DNA of 64,000 nt from Balanoglossus misakiensis (taxonomy: Eukaryota; Hemichordata): assembly GCA_040954595.2 (NCBI GenBank), contig CM082576.2, positions 13,020,001 through 13,084,000 of the forward strand, given 5' to 3'. Below, piece after piece: positions 24,901-35,900 of this stretch. Within the stretch, counting starts at the first letter, position 1; each line of letters begins with the position of its first letter. A program made the position numbers and the translations under genes. The notes below the pieces were generated by a model that ran no database searches, was not told the origin of the DNA, and saw nothing but the letters and a program-made list of their open reading frames with translations.

Positions 24901-27484
24901 TGTTTACAAATCTGATATTCTAGCAAAATGGTGGCAATACTTTGTTTGAATGAGATCATAATTAAAACCAGATGACAAACTTTAAAGAAAGCAAAGAGTT
25001 TCTCCAAATTTTAAGAGTCATCTTTGCAATATTTTCCATCTACATTACCGTAAATGTCACATAAACTCTATAGAGTGACTGCCTCACAGTTTAGGTTGTC
25101 TTGACAAGTTCTTTGAGAACTTTCTGAGCCTGATGAATGACCTTGACGTTGCTTGCAGGACATATGAATTGATAGTCAAGGGAGGTACACCGTACGAACA
25201 GGATGTGGAAGTCGATCCGTCCATTAGCAGAAAAGGTGAACATTTCTGTCATTCATATATAATTCAAGGTCATGTTCTCTATGTTAAGTATTGTCAATTT
25301 TCAGCTACTTTCAAAATTGGCCATCTTTGAAGAATCATTTTGATCAGTAAATGACTGTATCGGAGAGTGTGTTCAGCATGTAAACTACTTGCTACATGTT
25401 TCTCCCCCCCCCCCCCAATAATGATGTATCGTAATTTGTCTGCACACAGCTTCCACAAGTAAACTCAGATCAATGATGTCAGCCAACAAGCAACCCAGAT
25501 TATTGGTTAAAATACTGGCTCCAAACAAAGACCAGAAGACGTATTTAGAGTAAGTACTCTGGGATTATACATGAATACGTCTTTCTCAAGTATCATTTTA
25601 TAGTGTGATACTTTGTATTAGTACTCATAAGTGAAAATTGGAAAGAAACATTTTCTGACTTTTAATTATTGTCCCCATCACAGCCACCTTCCTAGCACCT
25701 TAGTAAGCAGTGCCAGCTATCTGCCTTTCTTGTCGTTTTATCGTAAAGTCCTGGCCGATTCTGTTCTCCGAGATAGAATTAACATGGAAACAACAGGTGA
25801 GTGGAAATATTTTTAGTACTTTATCAAATGATCTTCCCAGAGCACTGGGTATCTGATTTTGGAAAATGACGTGAAAACTGAGATTCTTATTATTTTGTGA
25901 CTGTTTTGTAACCGTCTTGTGTCTTTGTCTGTTGCAGATCTGATTCATCACCCGGTCCTTGCCTCGTTCCCAGAAGCCATCAGATATCCAGACATCATGG
26001 ATGCACTCAGAGTAAGTTATACCAGCTGCTAATGTGTTTTAAAAAGCCCTGAAGTAACTCCAACTTTTGGCTGATTTTTCAGTATTTTTCTCGCATGTAT
26101 CAACTTAAGTTTCTTGGATAGAGTATCGGTAATGGCTGTTGTTACTGTTTACAAATGAATTCATGTCTGAAATTGAATTTTGAACAAAAGCAATGATGAT
26201 TGCTACATAAGAGCCGTGTTGAAATCCAAATCCAAATACTGTACTGAGCAATTCTGTGTGTTTGACAGAATAGAACAAGAAACCACAGTTAATTCCCAAA
26301 AAACAAAAATACTGAGAAAATAAACGGAAGTTTGAGTTCCTGGAGCTTTAATATCAGGGTAGGGGAATTGGCTTCCAGTAAAAGGTGTGCTGATGAAAAA
26401 CAATTAAAAAAGATTCAACATGTATGATATTTTCAGAACAATTTTGAAAAAGTTTAAACAATCTGCAATATTCAAAGGAGTTTCTCTCTCTTTTTTGACA
26501 CAGAGTACATGGGCAGATAAAATGAAGAATGTGAAAAAAGCAGACAAGGTAAATGTACATGTACCCGGTATCTCTGTTTCGTAATTTTTCATTGTGGATA
26601 CTTTTATCCCCAAGTTCAAGGCCTGTTTATATCTATCATATATTATTATTCAAGCTGATAAACTTGGTCTCTTCTTACTGTTCCCCTATTATCAATACAT
26701 GTACTTGAGATTCTTGGTATGCATGTTCCTGGCTTCGGGGGTTACCCTATGCCAGTGCCTGGAAATTTGCATCTGTTCGCCCATTTTCATCCATGATCAC
26801 TGTGATGTAAAACTAAAGATGACGGTACGGTGCAGAACATTAACCCCTTTCCTCTCGGATTTCTTTGGCAGCGTGATGGCGAACACATGAAGGAGTTCTT
26901 CTGTCAGATATTCATGGAGACGTGTTACCCACTGCTGCAGTCACCAACCCTGCCGCCTCCCAAATGGGCCGATGCTGCAGCCGAAAACGTAAGCTCACAA
27001 TTCTCTTACCGTCTCCTCTTGTGTTGAACACTGTGATTTCACTTTCCCAAATTCTGTGTTGGAATAAATCAATATTGGTGTGCACAGAATTTACAGTACA
27101 AGTTTGTATTGTGCGAAAAATTGTATAATGCACAGATAGAAAATCACAGTGATGCAGTGCGGTTGTGTAGACCAGTGTTTTAGATCATGTTTGATATCTC
27201 ATACAAACACACTCCAATTTTCTCAGTGTCGCAACCCTTTGCCAGCAACTTTCGAACATGTCTGCGTGAAGCTGTGTTAGGACCTTGCACTCCTGTTCCT
27301 GTACTGACGTGCCTCTTTTCTGTTACTGCAGGCAAGGTGGGAAGAAATCGCTGGATTTTTGAAGAGGAGTCGAGAGCAGGGCGGCGTATTAGCTCAACTA
27401 CTTTCACCAGACAACATGCACAAACCTTTCGACGTTCAGGAAGTCACCTTTGACCTTTTAGCAAGCTATCATGACTACCGATAA
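12934..27484 (+). CDS. NPHP1: Nephrocystin-1 (NPHP1), complete, 27 exons
   Basis: Nephrocystin-1 is a cilium transition-zone and cell-junction adaptor; human loss causes juvenile nephronophthisis (family knowledge). Exons: 12934-12996, 13534-13616, 14067-14127, 14515-14589, 14862-14923, 16048-16722, 19207-19485, 19754-19916, 20095-20189, 20456-20525, 20865-20910, 21430-21463, 22706-22748, 22931-23015, 23327-23494, 23670-23722, 23974-24048, 24156-24228, 24422-24459, 24764-24849, 25159-25235, 25450-25549, 25684-25796, 25938-26011, 26504-26548, 26872-26988, 27332-27484. They total 3006 nt, 1001 aa (human about 732). Residues 1-115 form a coiled coil. Residues 115-487 are very rich in E, D and K. 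The SH3 domain is at about 488-544 ([39 protein letters not shown]). From about 570 the nephrocystin homology region has [45 protein letters not shown] and [14 protein letters not shown]. Extra length lies almost entirely in the charged region. Splice borders of exons 8 and 12 were chosen by phase. Confidence 0.95.
13309..13402. repeat. Perfect 43-bp inverted repeat (hairpin) in NPHP1 intron 1
   Basis: The arm 13309-13351 is the exact reverse complement of 13360-13402, with an 8-base loop ATGCGAAC. The arms begin TAGCTGCAATGATTGTAGCG. There is no mismatch. A transcript would form a long perfect stem on either strand. Confidence 0.93.
14052..14064. repeat. Poly-C tract forming the NPHP1 exon 3 acceptor
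   Basis: A run of 13 C directly precedes the AG at 14065-14066 and serves as the polypyrimidine tract of the third exon. Length variation could affect splicing efficiency. Confidence 0.7.
16048..16722 (+). other. NPHP1: NPHP1 exon 6: lysine-rich block flanked by acidic blocks
   Basis: This single 675-nt exon encodes about residues 115-340. It opens with an acidic block ([16 protein letters not shown]). Next comes a strongly charged helix-prone block dominated by [19 protein letters not shown]-type sequence, and then a second acidic block. The motif SMFHRSKS and its near-copy SMFRRSDR stand at either side of the lysine block. The reverse strand shows long leucine/phenylalanine-rich frames, which are shadows of the GAA/AAG codons. 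Confidence 0.85.
16723..19206 (+). other. NPHP1 intron 6, with candidate intronic poly(A) signals
   Basis: This is a 2.5-kb intron between the two charged-region exons. The donor reads AG|GTGACT, so the in-frame continuation of exon 6 meets TGA at once. AATAAA hexamers occur near 17061 and 17407, so an early-terminated transcript is possible. No other coding potential is recognised; the open frames here look random. Confidence 0.5.
20095..20525 (+). other. NPHP1: NPHP1 SH3 domain exons (9 and 10)
   Basis: Exons 20095-20189 and 20456-20525 encode the whole SH3 fold. It has the ALYDF-like start ([15 protein letters not shown]), the acidic RT loop, the WW pair of the ligand groove (EDGWWTAV) and the closing GLVPSTYL motif. 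The usual proline-binding residues are present, so binding to partners such as p130Cas-type or PYK2-type ligands is plausible by family analogy. Confidence 0.9.
23127..23211. mobile_element. Short MITE-like element with 9-bp target duplication
   Basis: A 67-bp element (23136-23202) has 18-bp perfect terminal inverted repeats, CAATCTGATTAAAATCAG at the left and its reverse complement at the right. It is bracketed by the direct repeat ATATAGCAT (23127-23135 and 23203-23211). It lies in NPHP1 intron 14. A related TTTAATCAGATTG stretch occurs near 54807. The internal 31 bp contain no coding capacity. Confidence 0.8.
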
Positions 27485-28433
27485 CCGAGGCGAACCTGGT
27501 CTGCTGAATTCAAAGTTGTATTTCAGTGAGTGAAAAAAAACTAGAAAAGGGAAAATCAAGTGTCAACTGAACATATTTCTCAGTCAGTGGAATACCCATG
27601 CAAAACAAGATACACTGAGAGTAAGAAGTGTATGAACTGGGATGAAGAAAAAAGTTACTGGTATAACAGGAATCTGGAATTCTTTTATCGTGCTTTAAAT
27701 ATAGTAGTTAGCAAAATCTGATTCAAACACAATTAGGAGAATGTGATATTATCATATTAGTTCTAATGAAAGGAACTAGAATTTATTCTTCTGTGTCACA
27801 AACTAATTTTCCCAATTTTCAGGAAAGAAAATAATGATGGGAAAAGAGGGAAATATTTTAGGGAAGATGGTGCAACTTTTTGTGTGTATATATTATGATT
27901 GGGGTATATGATATAGTATTAGACCAATCATTCATAACAGCAAACTTCAGAAGTTCTATTTCATAAGCTTTATTTTTCATATGTAAATTTCTTTAAGAAA
28001 TGTCATGAGATTTAGCTGTTGTGACATTGCACAACTTCTTTTGAACATGTAGTCTTAGAACTCTGTGTCATACCACAAGATTTTCTCAATGATGTATTTG
28101 ACTCCAACTCGCTGGTAAGACAATAACCTTTGCTAGACCACTGTCAAAATCAACAAAAACTTTCGATTGTCGTTGCTTTTAAAATATCACTTTTTTACTT
28201 CAAAAAATGAACGATAAAAGTTTCAGAAAAATAAAAATTATCAAAGAATTGTCCAAGTGATTTGTGCTCGATAAGACTTGTTCACTGAGGTTGTTGTTCA
28301 CTTATAAATAATGTAAATAATCTTGGCACTCATGTGATAGACTCATGCTTAATGATGCTTCGTGATTTTATTTATATATGTATATTTTTGATGAACAAAA
28401 TAGTACTGAATTTTGTAAATAGTTTTTTCGGGA

Positions 28434-28439
28434 AATAAA
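28434..28439 (+). terminator. Candidate NPHP1 poly(A) signal
   Basis: AATAAA about 950 bases after the NPHP1 stop codon, followed within 40 bases by a TTTATTTTGTGTC stretch resembling a U/GU-rich downstream element. Confidence 0.5.
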
Positions 28440-28854
28440 TAACTTGATTTTTTAGGAAATGAAGTACAATTTATTTTGTGTCACAGTAACTCCAACTTCG
28501 GGACATTTTCGTTTTGGGGTATCAACTGGGGTTTACATAAAGAATTGTTCAGTATTCTTTTTTAACATAGCCCCTTTGTACATGCAGTAACCAGGATTGT
28601 TAATGTTGAACAGTCTGGATATAGAAGCCACAGATGCACAGCATGATGGGTAATACACAGGAACAGAACAGCTTGAGAAACGAAAAAGATGTTTAGGAAG
28701 GAGGTACTGGACAGACACGGAGATATTACAAGGGAGAAACATCCAGTTTATTTGGTGAAATCATTTACAATGAAGTGACCAGATTCTCCTGTACAGTCAA
28801 TATTCACAAAATGTGTACACTATGTTTACATATGTATACAGTTCATGTAAAATA

Positions 28855-28935
28855 TCAATCAATCAATCAATCAATCAAAGGAATTTATAGAGCGCCAAAC
28901 TCCACTACAATAGTGTTCAATGGCACTTTACAAAT
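28855..28935. repeat. AATC microsatellite next to a SINE-like tail
   Basis: Six TCAA units (28855-28878) are followed by GGAATTTATAGAGCGCCAAA and, about 30 bases later, TGGCACTTTACAAA. The pair GAGCGCC / GGCACTTTAC looks like the end of a dispersed retroposon with a microsatellite tail, but only one copy is present in this window. Confidence 0.4.
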
Positions 28936-29323
28936 ATTCAAAGCACACTCATAGCATTTTACTCTGAAAATAATTCTAGCGTGATCTCACTGGGGATCAA
29001 TTAAAAAGATCACATGATGCATTAGATTGATACTGGAATTCACAAATCTTCCTCAAAGTAGATACTTTGTGCCTGACAGAAAGGATCAAAGTTTAAATCA
29101 TTGAAACTCCTGGTGAATTGGTTTCAAAACTGCATTTAGTGTGAATTTTTCGATTCTTTGATGTTTGTAGGTGCCTTGCCTATATAGTGTACATGAAAGC
29201 TTTATTCAAAAGTTATATTGTGATATGTGAATTCTTTAGAGTCCTGAGACAGGAGACATGTACCAGTAGTTAAAAATTTCATTTTTGGCCGATTAAACTC
29301 CATACTAAAAACCACTTCAAATC

Positions 29324-29547
29324 TTATCAACTAACCAAGTTCAAACATTTTACTTTTACACATAATTAGTCTGTATCACTATCAGTGATCATTACAGATA
29401 TGATAATATACCATCCCATACTAGTAACTGATTCCAAATAACAACCTGTTAAAATCTTCTCGACACTTATCAACTTGCCAAGTTCAAACATTTCACTTTT
29501 ACACATAATTAGATGTATCCGTGATCATTACAGATATGAAAATATAC
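29324..29547. repeat. Diverged direct repeat pair
   Basis: The segments 29324-29410 and 29466-29547 share long identical stretches, such as CCAAGTTCAAACATTT, ACTTTTACACATAATTAG and GTGATCATTACAGATATGA, with small gaps. This is a local duplication of about 85 bp separated by about 55 bp. Confidence 0.75.
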
Positions 29548-31682
29548 ATGTAGATACCCATTGCATCCATTTCAAAATTATTGCCACTTTTAATGGACAA
29601 TTTCTTACAGGTTCAACCCTGTTACATAATAACATGCCATCTTAAGAGATGAACAATATCTTGGAATATCCAGCATTACATGTAACCTTCAACATCCTTA
29701 CAGAAAGTCCTAATTCATACATTTGCTTTAAAAATCTTGTTGGAAAACAACCTTCCAATTCAGTTTTTACACTCCATAATTATACAACAATGTGACCTAA
29801 AAGTCGTATTGACTGCAACAACACAGACATTAGTTGTCTTTTGGCCAATGTTGAAAACGAGATATTGTCCACACGCATCATTGCCTGGTATCCATGCAAT
29901 ATTCAAACTAGTAGACTAAAAGGGTTACCTTCGCACCAAATATCCAGACAGATAACCCTCTTGTACATTGCAATCTCCACGGCAGAGCCTACTTTGGAAT
30001 TCTATCAAATGTTTCTCTCTTGCTTTTAAGAATTTTATAACTAAAACTACAATCACCCAAGTGCTCTACACCTAAACAAAACACAAAAGTAAGTTGTTTT
30101 TTTATTATTATTTTTTTTTCATCATTTTACCATGGACTGTCCAGAGTAAAATGTGTATAGATTTTTTGAAAGATGATGAAGTGTTTCAGTTTTGAGAGTT
30201 TCATGAACACAAATGGTCAGGGCCTTTGAATGCCAAAGAATATTTCAGTGAAGGCAGGAATAGAAAACCTCCATTTTGGAACGGGGAGACTGGCTAAATA
30301 CACAGCATGTCCACCACAGTGTTGTGGGTGCTGTGTGACATCTGGATTTCATGAACACAGGAATTTCAAAATACACGATGGAAGATGTTGCAAATTGGAC
30401 ACGCAAAAACCTGGAATGTTTCATCAGACTGACCATTTTGGTCTTTGGATGGATGACCATTACCCCATGATAGCGGTTTCAACTCTCAGACCATCATAAA
30501 CATCATTGCATCTTTCCTTTTTTTTAACACATTGAGTGAAAGGAAGAACAAAATTTGATCATTTTGTTTTTTGTACCCCACTGAATAAAAGTTATGTCGT
30601 GAGGTGAAAGAAAACTTAAATATCTATGGCATTCATACGAACACACCTTTAATACAGTAGTATGTTACAGACATGTTCGTTTTCGTATCAATAACACTAT
30701 TAAACACAAATTTTCAAGTGCTTGCTGAGGATCAATAGCCCTACCACTCCCTTCATTGTTTTGTGTTTGGAAGTTTTCACACAAAATGAATTGGCCTATG
30801 TAGCTGACTTGCTGATTCTGAGAAACTTTAGTTTTCCATTTTTTTCTTGTTTTCCTTAATGTTTTGTTTTGTTTTGTTTTATTTACTTGTTACAATTTGT
30901 TTGTTGTTGTTGTGCTTTTCTTCACTTGTATATTTGGGGAAGTGGCTTTGTATAGGTGATTTGCACCTATCCTATGTAGACATATTTTCTGCTTTGCCAT
31001 GGATGAATCTTATAAAAAATAAAGACAAAAAAATATATAAAAAAAGAGCAGTGCACCTGTAACAAATAGTTACAGGATACAAAGCGTCTACTGGTTCACT
31101 CTACAGAAATTTCCAGGCCGGCATACAAATCATGCCAAAGCTCAAGCTCTTCTTCCAAATCAAGAAATAAAACAAGTTGATGAAAAATAAACCTAACTGA
31201 TAGCTGTTGCAGCCACTATCTAGTATAACTGCAGATACTTAGGCAGTCTACTTTCATTTTCAACTTACTCCTAATCTTCCTAGCTGTTGTGCGACTGTGT
31301 AAAGCAGTTGACCAAGCAGAAACAACGTTACCAGGTAACCAGTGGTAACACGAAATTTTATAAATACTTTACAGCTGCAGTTAAGCAAGCTTTGCATAAA
31401 CTTTTGAAATAAATAGAAACCCCAATTAACTGGACCAGAGAGAAAGCAGTGACAAAAGAAATAAAAGTGATAAGATCAATATTTTTTTTAAAATATTATT
31501 TCATCGCTAAGTCTGCATACGGCCAACCTAAAAGATAGACATGACTGATGCAAGGAAATTAAACCCTGCTGTTCGAATCAGTGCTTTCTCTGGTTCAGTG
31601 AAAATGGGTGATCCATAAATAGAATAAATTGCAATGCAGGAAACGTAATCCAAGGGGCATCAGTCTTCAGCAGACTCACCAT

Positions 31683-32390
31683 TTAACCCTTTCACCAACA
31701 TGGTTTGGTCCAAATCCAATTTTTCTTAAAGGGGAAATCCGTCGTAGCTGATTTCTACATAATTTGGTAGCTTTGATGTCACTCTTTCAGAAAAAAACAT
31801 ATTCGCCATGTATAGGTCGCGCGATTTTTTACAAAATCTAGGGAAATTTCCAATATGGCGTTTACTGTAATTTGAATCATGGGAAAAAAGCGCCAGGACC
31901 AACTTCCGCCCACCATGGTGTGGGTGATACCATTCTCCGATAGGTGTCACTGGGCGACAGACTAGGCGTATTTTCATAGCTATTGTTTGTTCTTTGCATC
32001 AGTTGATAAACAATCATCAGCAAAGTCGAAAATTTGTCATCTATTGACAGTTTTCATGAGCTATAACCCATGGAAAATATGCAAATACGCTTAGCTTGTG
32101 AGGCAGTGACACCAATCGGAAAATGGTATCACCCACACTAAGGTGGGCGGAAGTTGGTCCTGGCGCTTTTTTTCCCATGATTCAAATTACAGTAAACGCC
32201 ATATTGGAAATTCTGCCAACTTTCCCTAGATTTTGTAAAAAATCGCGCGACCTATACATGGCGAATATGTTTTTTTCTGAAAGAGTGACATCAAAGCTAC
32301 CAAATTATGTAGAAATCAGCTACGACGGATTTCCCCTTTAAATAACAGTAAAGTTGGACCCATACAGAGGGTATGGGATGAAAGGGTTAA
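31683..32390. mobile_element. Outer TTAA-bounded inverted repeat hosting a nested foldback element
   Basis: The left end TTAACCCTTTCACCAACATG (31683) and the right end, which in reverse complement begins TTAACCCTTTCATCCCATA (32390), are imperfect inverted repeats. Both contain GGTCCAA-type sequence further in. A second element sits between them (31726-32341), so this is an older element split by a younger one. A related terminus occurs at 4301. Confidence 0.6.
31726..32341. mobile_element. TTAA-flanked foldback element, full-length copy 1
   Basis: A 616-bp element with terminal arms of about 230 bp in inverted orientation, TTAAAGGGGAAATCCG at the left and CGGATTTCCCCTTTAA at the right. The spacer of about 150 bp is itself partly palindromic. 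The TTAA ends fit a piggyBac-type target site, although TTAA is self-complementary, so duplication cannot be proved. It encodes no transposase; the 72- and 83-codon frames in its arms are mirror images of one repeat. Its left arm lacks about 10 bp present in other copies (before TTTCCAATATGG). Confidence 0.85.
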
Positions 32391-32982
32391 ATCTTACTCA
32401 CTGACATTAGTTTATTTTAGTTTCTTTCGATAGACTACCAATCTGCTGTTCTGTGCAATGGCACTGAAAGCTCAATCACCAGCTGATACAATCCATCACC
32501 AGGGTTCTGCCCAGCATGACTTGAGTGCAGGCAACTTCATACTCATTAATATTCATGCTCATTCATATTCATATCTGTTGCAAGTCATAACCATTCATCA
32601 ATAGATTTGATTGAGTGCACAATAGTGTCTGCTAGCAGTCTTTGTTTGCTAGCTAATTTCTCTGCCCTCCGCCACTGTCAGGCGTAGGCAGAACCCTGCC
32701 ACTTACACTCTGTATGTGGACATACCATATACTACACAATTTATGGTATTGACCTAAAAACATGAATCTTACTATGACAATTTTAAGGCACTGATTAGTG
32801 TCCATGTACAGGGTGTAATGCAAGTCAAAAGAACAACCCAGTGACTGAGCCCATTCCAATGGGTAGAGCAACATGGCGATTTTCAACAGAATCTAAAATA
32901 ACCAAAGACAGTCAGCGACTTTGCCCCCTTACCAATTACATTTGTAACAACAACAAGACAAAAGACAACAACCAAGACCTTA

Positions 32983-35900
32983 TCATAACTTGCGGGGGCA
33001 GAAGGCCTTGTAGTGACCAGGCTGGCCACAATTGAAACACGTACGGCCACCATGATATCTTCCTTTGGCCGTTGGTGACTTTGGCTTGGCCATTGAGCGT
33101 CTGGACACTGGTGTTAGGTGAGGACGTACTGTCTCATTGAGAGTGACTGATGTGCTCTGCAGTGGTGGAGGTTGCTTGACGGCCGATGAGTAGGATGCCG
33201 TCCCTTCCTTACCAGTGCCTCGAGTTGGTCGTTGACTTGGCTGTCCGTTAGTTGTCGTGACAGATACTTTACCAGCATTACTTACAACGGATATGGTAGA
33301 ACTCACGCTTGTGGTCTCGATTTCTGCACCAGACAATGTCCTTTCAATTGTTATCTTTTGCTAAAGAACAGATAAAATTAACAAGAAATTAATTATGGTG
33401 AATGATTCACAAATAAACAGTTACTATACGATTATGTTGAAAATTTGCAGGGAGTGTGTCTGGTTCTAATAAGCAACTCACCCAACTCGAATCACCCAGA
33501 TCGGACGTTTCATCAGGTGTGCCATCGCATCCCCCGATGGCTCCCAACAAACTCTCATCCCCGGAGACTCCCAATAATCTCTCATCATTCTGGCCAGGTT
33601 GACCGGTCTCGCTGATGGCACTAGCGATGCACTCGGTGGCTTTTTCATTGGCGGTCCGGATCAGCACGTCGGCCAGGCGCCTCAGGTTGGCCGTTGCATC
33701 CTGCATCCCGATCAGACCCAGCATCTCCACAGCATCATCACCACAGAGGTCATGGATGTTGTTCACCAGGTCCTCGCGACTGAGCTCAGTCAACTTTCTC
33801 CCCGGAGTAAACTGTGCCAAGGGAGCCGCTGTTTGTCTTTGCTGGCTGCTGTCACCCTTCAGTTCTCTTAGGGCCTTGGTAACATCCTTCCCAATCAGTA
33901 CACATTGTGCTGACTGCATAAGTACAACTGTATCACAAACATAAGTTTTCATGTCAATTCTTTTATGCTGTGCTGAGAAATACTCGTTTAATGAATGCAT
34001 CTTTTGGCAATTTTTACACAATTTTTGGTACTGACTGACAAAAAATTAAATGTTACAAGCATTCATGTGGCATGTCTGCTACTTACAAGTAACATGGCAT
34101 GAGTTGAGTTGTAATAACTTCTTATGCAGCATTTCATTGAACAGAACAAAATAAGCACCATAGAGTTTAAACACAAACTGGTGGACATTTTGAATTAAAC
34201 TTTGCAACAATTTTGCTCTTTTGTTCAAATTTTGCATGGTGAACCGCAATTTCCATTCTCAGGGGGTAAAAACCTTAAATTGGTTTGACCAAAATAAGAG
34301 AAAACTGAGATTTTCGAGGCGCATTATGATCACACAACGTTCACATTTGTTACCTGGTTCTGGTGTCTCCTGTATTCCTGATGCAACACCATTGCTGATC
34401 TTCTTTTCATCCTCCCTTGCTTCTAAGTAGTCAGTGCCATCTTTCATCATCTTCAAACGCATTTCATGCGATGGCCTGTACTGCGACATTTTCAGTTCGT
34501 CTTCCAGTTTCTGGTTCTGTTCTTCAAGCCAGGCAATCACCTTCCTCTGTTCCCGCAACTCTTTCTCAATTTTCTCCAGTTTGTCCAGGCAACCTTTGGT
34601 TTCTTCCTGATGTTCTTTCAAATGTCGGATTTCTTCTTTCTGTTTCTCATTTTCTTCCTAGAAATTTTCAACATTGTACTGATAACTCCAACTGCTGTAT
34701 TTTACATGTATTAATCATTTAATATTTGGGATACTATCAAGGGCCTACTAATTATGCAATATCAAAATAGGCAAGTGTTACGTGAGGATTAATTTTTGCA
34801 TACTCGTATTTCTACGCATCTGTATCTCTGTAAATATATTACGCGACCTTTTATTTTCACATTTTTGTTACTCTCGCGTATTTCGTGAAAATTTATTGCT
34901 CGCGAAAATAACCTGTTTTACAGTATTTCATCAAATGAAAACTGCTGGAAACCAAATTAATGGCTGTACCCACCTGTAGCTTGATGAATTGGCCTTTAAA
35001 TTCTTTAAATTCTTGTATTTCTCTCTGCATATCCTGTATCTGTTTTTCCATCTCCACAACAATTCCAAATTGGTTGTCCATCTTTGGTCTTTCACTCTGT
35101 AACTCTGTTATTTGTCGCTTGTTTACTGTGCATTCAAGAGCCAGAGATTCATGCTGTCTTTCATAGTGCAACTGAAGCATACGTAGATGTTCAGCAACTC
35201 TATTATGAAGGTGAAGCCCATGTTCTCTTCTGGTGCCCTGTACACAACGATACAACAAACAATGTCTCACCTCAGACAATACTTAAGTTGCTGAAGCCAC
35301 AGAGATCATGGGAATTGTGGCAGCATACAAACTGACTGCAGTACATGCACACAACAGAGTGGAACTTTATGAATTTTCACCACACTCATATTTAAGTAAA
35401 AATTACATAACATAGGCTGTAGCATGGCACACACATATTCTTTCCGTCAATGTATGTAATATGACATATTTGGCATTTTCTGCTTCCATAGAAGACTAAT
35501 GATACAAATACAAACAGTTCCCTAAATCCTGTGACACTTGAGTATAATACATGAAAACAGAAATGCACACATATTTTTTCACAGCACACACAGAACACAG
35601 CACTCAACGTCAAACCACACATAACAGTACACTATAAACTGGAGCTGTTTTCCATAAAAACTTCACTACAATAGGAAAACAGTCAACAGCAAAACATATC
35701 ACTCAATTACCAACTTTCTCACATTCATTTCACCATCCATGGGCATATACATGTACAGTCTTCTAAGTGCATGCATCCTGTTATTGAAGCTCAGAGTTTT
35801 GTAAGATCTTCACCTGAAAGGAGCAGCCACTCAGTTTGAAGACGCACTGCACACGTACTAGCGGACATTCTTGCAAATGGCTCTCCAGCTGAATTAGTAA

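Larger units (their letters stand above)
27485..32982. other. Convergent intergenic region between NPHP1 and the zinc-knuckle TRAF gene
   Basis: NPHP1 (plus) and the TRAF-like gene (minus) end toward each other here, so both 3' UTRs lie in this 5.5-kb stretch. It holds the NPHP1 poly(A) signal, an AATC microsatellite, a diverged direct-repeat pair at 29.3-29.5 kb and nested foldback repeats at 31.7-32.4 kb. A conserved MATH domain, which would have completed the neighbouring TRAF gene, was looked for on the minus strand and not found. Open frames of up to 89 codons are not recognisable. Confidence 0.6.

Noticed and set aside
30230-30499. 89-codon cysteine-rich frame
   Set aside because: Cysteine spacing fits no finger or toxin-like scaffold, no start context or splice support; probably in a 3' UTR region.
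31726-32341. 72- and 83-codon frames with similar proteins on opposite strands
   Set aside because: They are the inverted arms of the foldback repeat; the same frames recur in the copy at 62701-63327.
27485-32982. A hidden MATH domain completing the zinc-knuckle TRAF gene
   Set aside because: The minus-strand frames here were checked for conserved MATH phrases such as YGYKMC, LNGDG and NIASGCP and none was found.
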